19,472 bases of DNA, taken from assembly GCA_947625565.1 (NCBI GenBank), contig CANQOU010000010.1:1-19472 (forward strand). The letters are read 5' to 3'. Position numbers and translations under genes: made by a program. Of this stretch, positions 1 to 6,286 are shown in pieces (the stretch's first letter is position 1; each line of letters starts with the position of its first letter). Under the pieces are notes generated by a model. The model ran no database searches, had not been told where the DNA came from, and was given only the letters and a program-made list of their open reading frames with translations. This stretch comes from an uncultured Clostridia bacterium. Lineage in GTDB: Bacteria > Bacillota > Clostridia > TANB77 > CAG-508.

Positions 1-325
1 AGTCTGGGAAAGATTTAATAAGTAAATTAGCAAGCCCTAAATCTTGAACAATAACTGCATCAATACCAAATTCAAATGCTTGTTTTACTAAATTGAAAGC
101 TTCTTCTAATTCATCGTCTTTTAAAAGTGTATTTAAAGTTAAATTGGTTTGAACACCTCGTAATTTTGCATATAAAATAGCAGCTTGTAAAGTATCTGAA
201 TCAAAATTACCAGCAAAAGCTCTAGCATTAAATGAAGTGCTACCAAAATATACTGCATCTGCACCATTTTGCACAGCAGCTTTTAGTGATTCAAAATTGC
301 CAACAGGGGCTAACAATTCTACCAT
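1..325 (-). CDS. Peptidase U32 family protein (TrhP/YrrO-like), N-terminal part only
   Basis: Only the first 108 codons are in the window; the gene continues past the left edge. The protein begins MVELLAPVGNFESLKAAV, followed by NGADAVYFG, RAFAGNF, a TLNTLLKDDEL-like stretch and GIDAVIVQDLGLANLL. These are the hallmark N-terminal motifs of the peptidase U32 family. Despite the name, many members (E. coli TrhP/YegQ and RlhA, Bacillus YrrN/YrrO) act in hydroxylation of tRNA or rRNA bases, and a tRNA-modifying role is the best guess here. The ATG at 323-325 is preceded by an AAGGTG-type ribosome binding site at about 335-343. The gene is divergent from the autolysin operon and has its own promoter at 392-420. 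The exact subfamily cannot be told from the N-terminus alone. Confidence 0.88.
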   Translation of the reverse strand, partial: MVELLAPVGNFESLKAAVQNGADAVYFGSTSFNARAFAGNFDSDTLQAAILYAKLRGVQTNLTLNTLLKDDELEEAFNLVKQAFEFGIDAVIVQDLGLANLLIKSFPD

Positions 326-391
326 TTTTTAAACACACCTTCCATGTTGAATTTTTTTTAAAATTGTGTAACAAATTTTAAATTCGTTTTT

Positions 392-420
392 ATTATATCA
401 TAGATATTACAATATTACAA
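392..420 (-). promoter_or_regulatory. Sigma-A promoter for the U32 gene
   Basis: Read on the minus strand, TTGTAA (415-420) lies 17 nt upstream of a perfect TATAAT (392-397). A TG one base before the -10 gives an extended -10 element. The predicted start near 385 leaves a 5' leader of about 60 nt before the U32 start codon. Confidence 0.7.
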
Positions 421-454
421 ATATATTACATTTTAGTAAAAAAAGTAATTTTTG

Positions 455-483
455 TTGACGGAAAAAAATGCCAATGATATAAT
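455..483 (+). promoter_or_regulatory. Sigma-A promoter for the autolysin operon
   Basis: TTGACG (455-460) and a perfect TATAAT (478-483) are separated by exactly 17 nt. The predicted transcription start near 490 leaves about 39 nt of leader containing AGGAGG (516-521), seven bases before the ATG at 529. The promoter lies back to back with the U32 promoter. Confidence 0.82.
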
Positions 484-528
484 ATAGTCGAAAAATTACA
501 ATAGATGTAAATTTTAGGAGGAAAACGT

Positions 529-2202
529 ATGAAAAGGATAAAATGTATATGTTTAATTTTATTACTAACAATAATTTCATATACCATATTGCAATTATTT
601 GGAAATCAATATACATATGGTGTGTCACAACAAATAAGTACAGACATCGATGGAATCAATGCATCAGCTTATCCGGGAATTAAAGAACGCATACAATCAT
701 TAAAAGCAAAATATCCAAATTGGAATTTTAAAATATTATATACAAATTTAGATTGGAATACAGTTATTTCAAAGGAATACGAAGGACATGGTGGTTCACC
801 TAAAAACTTAGTACCTAATACTAGAAATTCAAATTGGATTTGTTCAATTTGTGGAAATCGTGCTTATGATAATGGTACATGGAGATGTGCATCACAATCA
901 GCAATAAGCTATATAATGGATCCTAGAAATTCATTAAATGAAATAGATATATTTCAATTTGAAGAATTAACAGGAACAAATGCTCAGCTTAGTATTGTGC
1001 AATCAATGACAAAAGGAACATTTTTACAAGGACATGAACAAGGAATAGTTAATACTGCTAATAATTATCAAATAAATGCCTACTATATTGTAGCAAGATT
1101 GATACAAGAACAAGGTAGAGGAGGTTCTACGCTTGTGTCTGGACAATCAGGATATTATAATGCATTTAATATTGGTGCATCAGGAGCTACAAGTAGTCAA
1201 GTTATACAAAATGGAATTGCTTATGCAAAAAGACAAGGATGGGATACATTAGAAAAATCAATTGATGGTGGAATACAATTTGTTGCTAAGGAATATATAA
1301 AAAAGGGACAAAACACACTATATTTACAAAAATTTAATGTAACTGCAACGAGTACATATTGGCACCAATATCAACAAAATTTAACTGCAGCTGGTTCTGA
1401 AGGTTCAACTTTAAGAAGTACATATCAATCAGTTAATGCACTTTCTTCTTCACATACATTTATTATTCCAGTTTATACAAATATGCCACAGACAGCAGCT
1501 CTTAATCCAGAATTAGTTAATAGCAATTTACCTACATCTGATTTAGTAAAAATCAATGTAACTAGCAGTCTAAAACTAAGGAAATCACCACAAGATGCAA
1601 CATTAGTTGCTTGGCTTTGGAAAGATGAAGTTGTAGCAAGACTAGAAAAGGCAACTACAAAAATAAATGGAACTTATTGGGATAAAGTACAAAAATCTAA
1701 TGGACAAATAGGATATACAGCAAGAGAAACCTTTGATTATGAAAGCCCATATAAATTATATCTAATACCATTAAGTGGAGAAACAACAGATAAAAGTAAT
1801 GGAACGACAACAACTCCTCAGGAAAAGGTAAAAATAGATGAGCAAAATGCAAACATTAACGTCAAACCAAATGTAACAGTAGAAGACATTTTAGAAACTT
1901 TTGGAAATTCTGCAAAAATTGTAAATTCTAAAGGACAATCTATTGAAGATAAAAACAGTGCTATTGGAACTGGATGTAAAGTTAATGATAAATATACTAT
2001 TATAAAATATGGGGATAGTAATGGAGATGGCAATGTTAATTCAGCAGATGCATTAGAAGTTTTAAAACAAAGTGTGGGTATATTAAGTAAAAACAATGAA
2101 TACTTAAAAGCTATGGATACAAACAAAGATGGACAGGCTAATTCACAAGATGCATTGATGATATTAAAAAATGCTGTTGGATTACAAGATATAACTATAT
2201 AA
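529..2202 (+). CDS. Secreted GH73-type autolysin (endo-beta-N-acetylglucosaminidase) with SH3-like domain and C-terminal dockerin
   Basis: The 557-residue product is predicted to cut glycan strands of peptidoglycan outside the cell. Residues 1 to about 30 are a signal peptide or anchor (KR, then a hydrophobic run). Residues 49 to about 300 (PGIKERIQ, YPNWNFK, MDPRNSLNE, IFQFEEL) match clostridial LytB/GH73-like glucosaminidases, and E194 in RLIQEQGRGG is the likely catalytic acid. An unusual CxxC...C loop (C105, C108, C120) sits before the MDPRN motif. Residues 338-404 form a bacterial SH3-like, wall-binding domain (LKLRKSP, then YWDKVQ and GQIGYTA). Residues 495-557 are a type I dockerin with two calcium-binding F-hand loops, DSNGDGNVNSAD (496-507) and DTNKDGQANSQD (530-541). 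The next gene starts 19 nt downstream in the same operon and encodes a possible cohesin-like partner. The family and dockerin calls are firm; the catalytic residue is inferred by motif. Confidence 0.9.
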   Translation: MKRIKCICLILLLTIISYTILQLFGNQYTYGVSQQISTDIDGINASAYPGIKERIQSLKAKYPNWNFKILYTNLDWNTVISKEYEGHGGSPKNLVPNTRNSNWICSICGNRAYDNGTWRCASQSAISYIMDPRNSLNEIDIFQFEELTGTNAQLSIVQSMTKGTFLQGHEQGIVNTANNYQINAYYIVARLIQEQGRGGSTLVSGQSGYYNAFNIGASGATSSQVIQNGIAYAKRQGWDTLEKSIDGGIQFVAKEYIKKGQNTLYLQKFNVTATSTYWHQYQQNLTAAGSEGSTLRSTYQSVNALSSSHTFIIPVYTNMPQTAALNPELVNSNLPTSDLVKINVTSSLKLRKSPQDATLVAWLWKDEVVARLEKATTKINGTYWDKVQKSNGQIGYTARETFDYESPYKLYLIPLSGETTDKSNGTTTTPQEKVKIDEQNANINVKPNVTVEDILETFGNSAKIVNSKGQSIEDKNSAIGTGCKVNDKYTIIKYGDSNGDGNVNSADALEVLKQSVGILSKNNEYLKAMDTNKDGQANSQDALMILKNAVGLQDITI

Positions 2203-2221
2203 TAAAATGAGGTGTGTGATT

Positions 2222-3673
2222 ATGAAGCAAAAAATTTTAAAAATAACATTATTATTTCTTATTTTAACATTAATGATTTTAACTCAAAAAGTAGATGCGG
2301 CTTTTTCAAGTAATGACCCTACTACTACCTCAGGAGGAACAGTAACTATTACTGTTACATCTAGTGAGGGAATAGATAATTATGATATAAAACTCGGTAA
2401 CCATAATGGTTTAACATTAGCTGGATGTTCAGCACCAGCTGGAGCAGTTGCTAATTCTTCTAATGGAGCAATATCAGGTTCGGGAATTGGAATAGGATTT
2501 AAAACCCTTGGAACATATACATTTAAAGCACCAAATGTAACAGCGACAACAAAGTATACAGTTTCATTTAATATAAATGGAGTAACAAACACATCAACAG
2601 TAATTGTAAATCCCACATCTAATAGCACATCTACAACGACAACAACAGAAAAACCAAATTCAACAACACAATCTCAACCAGAAACCCAAACACCTCAAAA
2701 ATCAAATAATGCAAAACTTTCTAATTTAGGATTTACGCCAAATGATTTTAAAGGATTTACACCAAATAAAACTTCATATTCTGCTACTGTTCCAAATTCT
2801 GTTTCTAGTGTAAATATATATGCAAATAAAGGACAAAATGGACAAACAATAACAGGAGCAGGAAAAAAGAATTTACAAGAAGGAGTCAATCAATTTAGTA
2901 TAGTTGTTACAGCAGAAGATGGAACAACAAAAAATACATATAATTTATCAATTACAAGAGAAGCTGCAAAAGAAGAGGAAGATAAAACAGAAGAAGATAC
3001 AGAAACTGGAGAAGAACTAAAAGTAGGATTAGAAAAATTAACAATTGATGGTATTACACTATCACCTTCATTCAAAAAAGATGTATATGAATATACTGCA
3101 AAATTGATTGGAGATAAAACAAAATTAGACATATCAACAACAGCAATAGATGAAGGACAAATCATTGAAGTAATAGGAAATGAAGACTTAAAAGAAGGCG
3201 AAAATATTATCACTATAACTGTTCAAAGCGAGGACGAAAAGGAAACAGCTACATATCAAATCACAGTAAATAAAAGCTTAGTAGACGAAGAAGCAATTGC
3301 AAGAGAAAAAGCAGAAGCTGAAAGACAAGAAAAAGAAAAACAACAAAGAATTATAATTATAACTGTTATTGTTGTAGCAATAGTAATTGTTGGAATTATT
3401 TTACTTGTTAGATATATAAAATATAGACGTGCTGATGCAGAATATTTTGATGAAGACGATGAGGACGAAGCATATTATGAAGAAATGCAAAAACCAAAAA
3501 GCTTGAACAATATACGAGAAACAGCAGACGAAATAATCAATGATTTAGGTAAAGAAGAAGAAAATCCTGAACCTGAAGAAATTGAAGAAGAAAATGACTA
3601 TCAAGATTTTGAAGAAATAGAAAAAAGGGCACGCAAAAAGAAAAGTAAAGGAAAACGTTTCAAAGAAGATTAA
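2222..3673 (+). CDS. Membrane-anchored surface protein: cohesin-like domain, two cadherin-like beta-sandwich domains, one TM helix
   Basis: The start is placed at the ATG at 2222, preceded by GAGGTG. An in-frame ATG at 2207 lacks a ribosome binding site. The 483-residue product has a signal peptide (1 to about 26, ending VDA), then a beta-rich domain at about 27-130 (SGGTVTITVTSSEGIDNYDIKL, split here as GGTVTITV and IDNYDIKL) that resembles cohesin or Ig-like folds. A Thr/Ser/Pro linker follows. Two cadherin-like beta-sandwich repeats (about 162-246 and 267-350) share the pattern L..L....L.P.F...V..Y and end in TYxITVxK/TYNLSITR. A charged helix leads to one transmembrane segment (about 376-400) and an acidic cytoplasmic tail of about 85 residues ending in a basic cluster. 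It is co-transcribed with the dockerin autolysin, which suggests that it anchors or positions it. The cohesin-like call is tentative; the cadherin-like domains and topology are firmer. Confidence 0.82.
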   Translation: MKQKILKITLLFLILTLMILTQKVDAAFSSNDPTTTSGGTVTITVTSSEGIDNYDIKLGNHNGLTLAGCSAPAGAVANSSNGAISGSGIGIGFKTLGTYTFKAPNVTATTKYTVSFNINGVTNTSTVIVNPTSNSTSTTTTTEKPNSTTQSQPETQTPQKSNNAKLSNLGFTPNDFKGFTPNKTSYSATVPNSVSSVNIYANKGQNGQTITGAGKKNLQEGVNQFSIVVTAEDGTTKNTYNLSITREAAKEEEDKTEEDTETGEELKVGLEKLTIDGITLSPSFKKDVYEYTAKLIGDKTKLDISTTAIDEGQIIEVIGNEDLKEGENIITITVQSEDEKETATYQITVNKSLVDEEAIAREKAEAERQEKEKQQRIIIITVIVVAIVIVGIILLVRYIKYRRADAEYFDEDDEDEAYYEEMQKPKSLNNIRETADEIINDLGKEEENPEPEEIEEENDYQDFEEIEKRARKKKSKGKRFKED

Positions 3674-3680
3674 AATATAA

Positions 3681-3729
3681 AAAGAAACTAGGAAACCAGA
3701 GATGGAATAAAAGCCTAGTTTCTTTTTTT
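3681..3729 (+). terminator. Rho-independent terminator of the autolysin operon
   Basis: AAAGAAACTAGG (3681-3692) pairs perfectly with CCTAGTTTCTTT (3714-3725) across a 21-nt loop, and the T run continues to 3729. This is a strong intrinsic terminator eight bases after the stop codon. Confidence 0.88.
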
Positions 3730-3766
3730 GTCGAAAAATGCCAAAATTTGCGATGAAAAGTATAAT
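3727..3766 (+). promoter_or_regulatory. Candidate Spo0A box with downstream TATAAT
   Basis: TTTGTCGAAA at 3727-3736 contains a perfect TGTCGAA Spo0A box, and TATAAT at 3761-3766 lies about 25 nt downstream, a layout seen at Spo0A-activated promoters. The box partly reuses the T run of the terminator. No good -35 hexamer is present, which fits activator dependence or chance. There is no direct evidence of use. Confidence 0.3.
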
Positions 3767-4015
3767 AAAAACTATTGAAAAATATGTCAATTTATGCTTT
3801 AATTAAAAAGCAGATAATTTTCAGACAAAATATTCAAATAATTTTGTTAACAAAATTTTAAATTCGCTATATTAAAAATCCAAAAAATTTAAAAATAATT
3901 AGCAACAAGAATTTTTTTAAGTTGTTTTTTTATGGTAGAATGATTTTCTGTCTTTTATTATCCAATTTTATTATATTACAGAAGAAAAAAGCTGAAACTT
4001 ATTTGTAAAAATATA
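3730..4015. other. Non-coding AT-rich spacer before the Rpn gene
   Basis: No reading frame with coding character is seen. The stretch has the candidate Spo0A box at its left end. An extended -10 (TG-G-TAGAAT, 3933-3941) could start a transcript of about 110 nt leader for the downstream gene. A 14-mer AAATTTTAAATTCG is shared with the spacer upstream of the autolysin operon (about 372-386), which may be chance in such AT-rich DNA. Confidence 0.5.
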
Positions 4016-4044
4016 TTGTCAAATCAAAAAACAAAGTATATAAT
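4016..4044 (+). promoter_or_regulatory. Sigma-A-like promoter abutting the Rpn ribosome binding site
   Basis: TTGTCA (4016-4021), a 17-nt spacer and TATAAT (4039-4044) make a near-consensus promoter. Its predicted start at about 4051 falls inside the AAGGAGG at 4046-4052, so a transcript from it would be nearly leaderless. It may be a real weakly translated start, or an accidental match with the extended -10 at 3933-3941 as the true promoter. Confidence 0.5.
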
Positions 4045-4058
4045 GAAGGAGGAATTAA

Positions 4059-4973
4059 ATGACAAATAAAAAAGCTATATTGCCATTAACATCAGATATT
4101 GTATTCAAAAGTATATTTGCAAGACCAGGAAATGAAGATATATTAAAGGCTTTACTAGAGGCAATATTAGATATAGATATAAAAACAATTACTGTAAAAA
4201 ACCCAGAAATATCAAAAAATATATATGATAATAAGATGGGAGTATTAGACATAAAAGCAGAAATAAATAATAATACAATAATAGATATAGAAATGCAGGT
4301 AGAAAACGAAAAAAACATTGATAGTAGAAGTATGTTTTATACCTCATCACTATTAAATGAAAGTATAAAAAAAGGAGAAGATTACAAAAATATAAAAAGA
4401 GCAATAGGAATAAATTTGCTGAACTATAATTACTATAAAAGAAATAGTTATCATAATATTGCACATATGATATTTGAAAGTACTAAAAAAGAAAAATATG
4501 TATATATGGGATATAAAGAGGAAGAAAGAATAGCTACAAAGGATATAGAATTACATTTTATCGAATTACCTAAATTTATAAAGAAAAATTCTAAAGCAGA
4601 AACAAAAATAGAACAGTGGTTATGGTTAATAATAGGAAGGGAGGATAAAATTAAAATGGGAAAAAATATAAGTAAGGAAATTGAAAAAGCTATGAAACAA
4701 GTAAAAGAATTAAGTATGAATAGCCAAGAGTGGGAAAGATATATTTCAAGACAAAAAGCAATATATGCATATAATACAGGAATAAGACAAGCAGAAGATG
4801 ATGGAATACAGAAAGGAATAAAAAAAGGCATACAAAAAGGTGAAAAAATTAATTCAAAAAAAATAGCTCAAAAGTTATTAGACAAAGGACTAAAATTGGA
4901 AGAAATAATTGAAATAACAGGATTAAATAAGAAAGAAATCGAAAAAATATCAAAACAAAAAGCAGTAATATAA
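4059..4973 (+). CDS. Rpn family PD-(D/E)XK nuclease / transposase-like protein
   Basis: The 304-residue product opens with LPLTSDIVFKSIFARPGNEDILKALLEAIL (seen as SDIVFKSIFA and LKALLEAIL), the diagnostic start of the PD-(D/E)XK family transposase/Rpn group (PF12784-like). The nuclease core shows D64 in VLDIKAE, then D76-I-E78-M-Q80, the D...ExQ pattern of the family active site. Rpn proteins promote recombination or DNA cleavage, and some have been linked to phage defence. The C-terminus has a Lys/Gly repeat (GIQKGIKKGIQKGEK, 249-262) and a helix-turn-helix-like tail (LDKGLKLEEIIEITGL), both typical. AAGGAGG precedes the ATG. It is a single gene with no transposon ends nearby, so it is not part of a visible mobile element. 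Family assignment is confident; cellular role is not. Confidence 0.87.
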   Translation: MTNKKAILPLTSDIVFKSIFARPGNEDILKALLEAILDIDIKTITVKNPEISKNIYDNKMGVLDIKAEINNNTIIDIEMQVENEKNIDSRSMFYTSSLLNESIKKGEDYKNIKRAIGINLLNYNYYKRNSYHNIAHMIFESTKKEKYVYMGYKEEERIATKDIELHFIELPKFIKKNSKAETKIEQWLWLIIGREDKIKMGKNISKEIEKAMKQVKELSMNSQEWERYISRQKAIYAYNTGIRQAEDDGIQKGIKKGIQKGEKINSKKIAQKLLDKGLKLEEIIEITGLNKKEIEKISKQKAVI

Positions 4974-4990
4974 TAACAAAATAAAAAAAA

Positions 4991-5028
4991 ATACATATGA
5001 TAACAAAAAAGGAGGTTATCATATGTAT
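4991..5028 (+). promoter_or_regulatory. Perfect 14-bp inverted repeat enclosing the SD and start codon of the next gene
   Basis: ATACATATGATAAC (4991-5004) and GTTATCATATGTAT (5015-5028) are exact reverse complements around the 10-nt loop AAAAAAGGAG. The ribosome binding site is in the loop and first stem base, and the ATG (5023-5025) is within the right arm. As RNA this would be a hairpin controlling translation; as DNA it could be an operator. The palindromic match is seen directly; the function is inferred. Confidence 0.75.
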
Positions 5029-5544
5029 AATGAAACGTATGAAGAATACATAAGAAATATTTTAGGATATCCACCACAACCAATGACAAATAATGCAAAT
5101 TTTATGCTTAATAATATAGTTACAATAAATTCAGAGTTAGAAAACTATTATCCTGAAATATATAAAAAAACATATCCTATGGTAAAAAGAGCATGTAGTG
5201 AAATAAAAAGTAATTTAACTCAAGAAGAAATTGAAAAAATGACTGATAATATTTATGAAAGTCTTGAAAATATGGAAAATCGAAATACAAATAGTAATAC
5301 TTCAAATGCAAATAATAAAACAAGGCAGGAAAATAGAGAAGAAAATAGAAACTCTAAAAATAATTCACTACTTAGAGATTTAATTAAAATTTTAATATTA
5401 AGAGAATTATTAGGAAATTCTAAACCATCAATTAGACCACCAATATCAAATCCAAGACCACCATTTAGGCCAGGATTTCCAATCAATCCAAACACACCAC
5501 CAATAATACCAAGAAATGATTTTTATCAAAATTTATATGAATAA
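5023..5544 (+). CDS. Hypothetical protein with proline-rich C-terminus
   Basis: I do not recognise this 173-residue protein. Residues 1 to about 88 look helical (YEEYIRNILGYPPQP, then LNNIVTINSELENYYPEIYK and EEIEKMTDNIYESLENM). An Asn/Arg/Glu-rich stretch follows. Residues about 117-135 (LLRDLIKILILRELLGN) form a short hydrophobic or amphipathic helix. The tail, about 136-170, is rich in Pro-Arg-Asn-Phe (PPISNPRPPFRPGF). There is no signal peptide. Coding character is supported by the strong AAAGGAGG SD and by composition. The gene lies 49 nt after the Rpn gene and could be co-transcribed with it, with translation gated by the inverted repeat at its start. The helical and proline-rich layout recalls small clostridial spore-coat or morphogenetic proteins, but that is only an impression. 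Confidence 0.7.
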   Translation: MYNETYEEYIRNILGYPPQPMTNNANFMLNNIVTINSELENYYPEIYKKTYPMVKRACSEIKSNLTQEEIEKMTDNIYESLENMENRNTNSNTSNANNKTRQENREENRNSKNNSLLRDLIKILILRELLGNSKPSIRPPISNPRPPFRPGFPINPNTPPIIPRNDFYQNLYE

Positions 5545-5550
5545 GAAAGA

Positions 5551-5629
5551 GACCATACTATAGACTAGCTATAGCACAGCCTCTTCCATATGGTGTGTGC
5601 AATGCACACACCAATCATACAAAGTATGA
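5551..5629. repeat. Cluster of three adjacent hairpins
   Basis: Downstream of the hypothetical gene are CTATAG-ACTAG-CTATAG (5558-5574), TGGTGTGTGC-AAT-GCACACACCA (5591-5613, ten perfect pairs) and TCATAC-AAA-GTATGA (5615-5629). ACCATA (5552-5557) can also pair with TATGGT (5589-5594), competing with the second stem. No T run follows, so this is not a standard terminator. It could be a 3' stabilising structure, a small RNA or a repeat element. The remaining DNA to 5766 shows nothing recognisable. Confidence 0.6.
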
Positions 5630-5766
5630 CATAAATAATATACCATAAATTTAGAAAAAAATCAACAAAATTGTTAAAATTCTCCAATTTTACAAAATAA
5701 AATACAACATAAATTTCAGAAAATTGATTAAAATAAAAATGAGATTTTTTGAAAGGAATGATGTAA

Positions 5767-6216
5767 ATGAAAGTAAAAGAATGTATGTGTGATAACGTAT
5801 GTTGCGTTAAACCTCAAACTACTGTAACAGAAGTTGCAAAACTTATGGGACAATATCATATAGGATCTGTTCCAGTATGTGATGATAATAATTGCTTATG
5901 TGGAATTGTAACAGATAGAGATATATTATTAAGAACAGTAGCTTGTAACAAAAATGCAAATACAACGCAAATCAGTGAAGTCATGACAACAAATGTATGT
6001 CAATGTAATCAAAATGACGAAATGTCACAAGCACAAAATAAAATGGCTCAACAACAAATTAGAAGATTACCAGTATGTGACGAACAAAATCATGTTATAG
6101 GAATTTTAACTTTAGGAAACCTATGTCAAAATGAACAACAAATTGGAACACAACAAGTATGCCAAACATTAGGAAATATATGTGACTGTAATCAAAATGC
6201 ACAAAATGCTCAATAA
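5767..6216 (+). CDS. Cysteine-rich CBS-pair protein
   Basis: The 149-residue product is a stand-alone pair of CBS domains, a fold that usually binds adenine nucleotides and senses energy state. CBS1 spans about 1-60 (VTEVAKLMGQYHIGSVPV, seen as AKLMGQYHIGSVPV, then GIVTDRDILLR) and CBS2 about 67-125 (EVMTTNV, QQIRRLPV, VIGILTLGNL). The oddity is 15 cysteines, about one residue in ten, placed where relatives usually carry Thr, Val or Ser (ECMC, NVCC, PVC, CLC, NVCQC, ICDC). The C-terminal 25 residues are Asn/Gln/Cys-rich. It is cytosolic with no signal peptide. AAAGGA precedes the ATG and a terminator follows directly, so it looks monocistronic. No convincing promoter was found. The fold is certain; metal or redox sensing through the cysteines is inference. 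Confidence 0.9.
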   Translation: MKVKECMCDNVCCVKPQTTVTEVAKLMGQYHIGSVPVCDDNNCLCGIVTDRDILLRTVACNKNANTTQISEVMTTNVCQCNQNDEMSQAQNKMAQQQIRRLPVCDEQNHVIGILTLGNLCQNEQQIGTQQVCQTLGNICDCNQNAQNAQ

Positions 6217-6230
6217 TTATATTTATAAAG

Positions 6231-6258
6231 AAAAAAGGCGGATATTTCTGCCTTTTTT
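6231..6258 (+). terminator. Rho-independent terminator after the CBS gene
   Basis: AAAAAAGGCGGA (6231-6242) pairs with TCTGCCTTTTTT (6247-6258) around a TATT loop, with one G-T pair, ending in a six-T run. The next gene starts only 28 nt further on, so it must rely on readthrough or on a promoter inside or upstream of the CBS gene. Confidence 0.8.
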
Positions 6259-6286
6259 GCATATATTAAGAAAAAGGAGAAAACAT

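Noticed and set aside
407..628. Minus-strand frame of 73 codons between the divergent promoters
   Set aside because: It overlaps the two promoters and the autolysin signal peptide, has no ribosome binding site and reads as low-complexity hydrophobic residues.
2207..2221. Earlier ATG for the cadherin-like surface protein
   Set aside because: No SD precedes it; GAGGTG fits the ATG at 2222, which also starts a clean signal peptide.
4189..4464. Minus-strand frames opposite the Rpn gene
   Set aside because: Tyr/Phe/Leu-rich shadow translations of A-rich coding DNA with no translation signals.
5671..5703. Promoter for the CBS gene (TTGTTA...TAAAAT)
   Set aside because: The spacing is 21 nt, outside the usual 16-18 range, so it was not annotated.
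6182..6286. N-terminal extension of the YtvI-like protein
   Set aside because: It would overlap the CBS gene and run through the terminator; the SD and a typical N-terminus support 6287.
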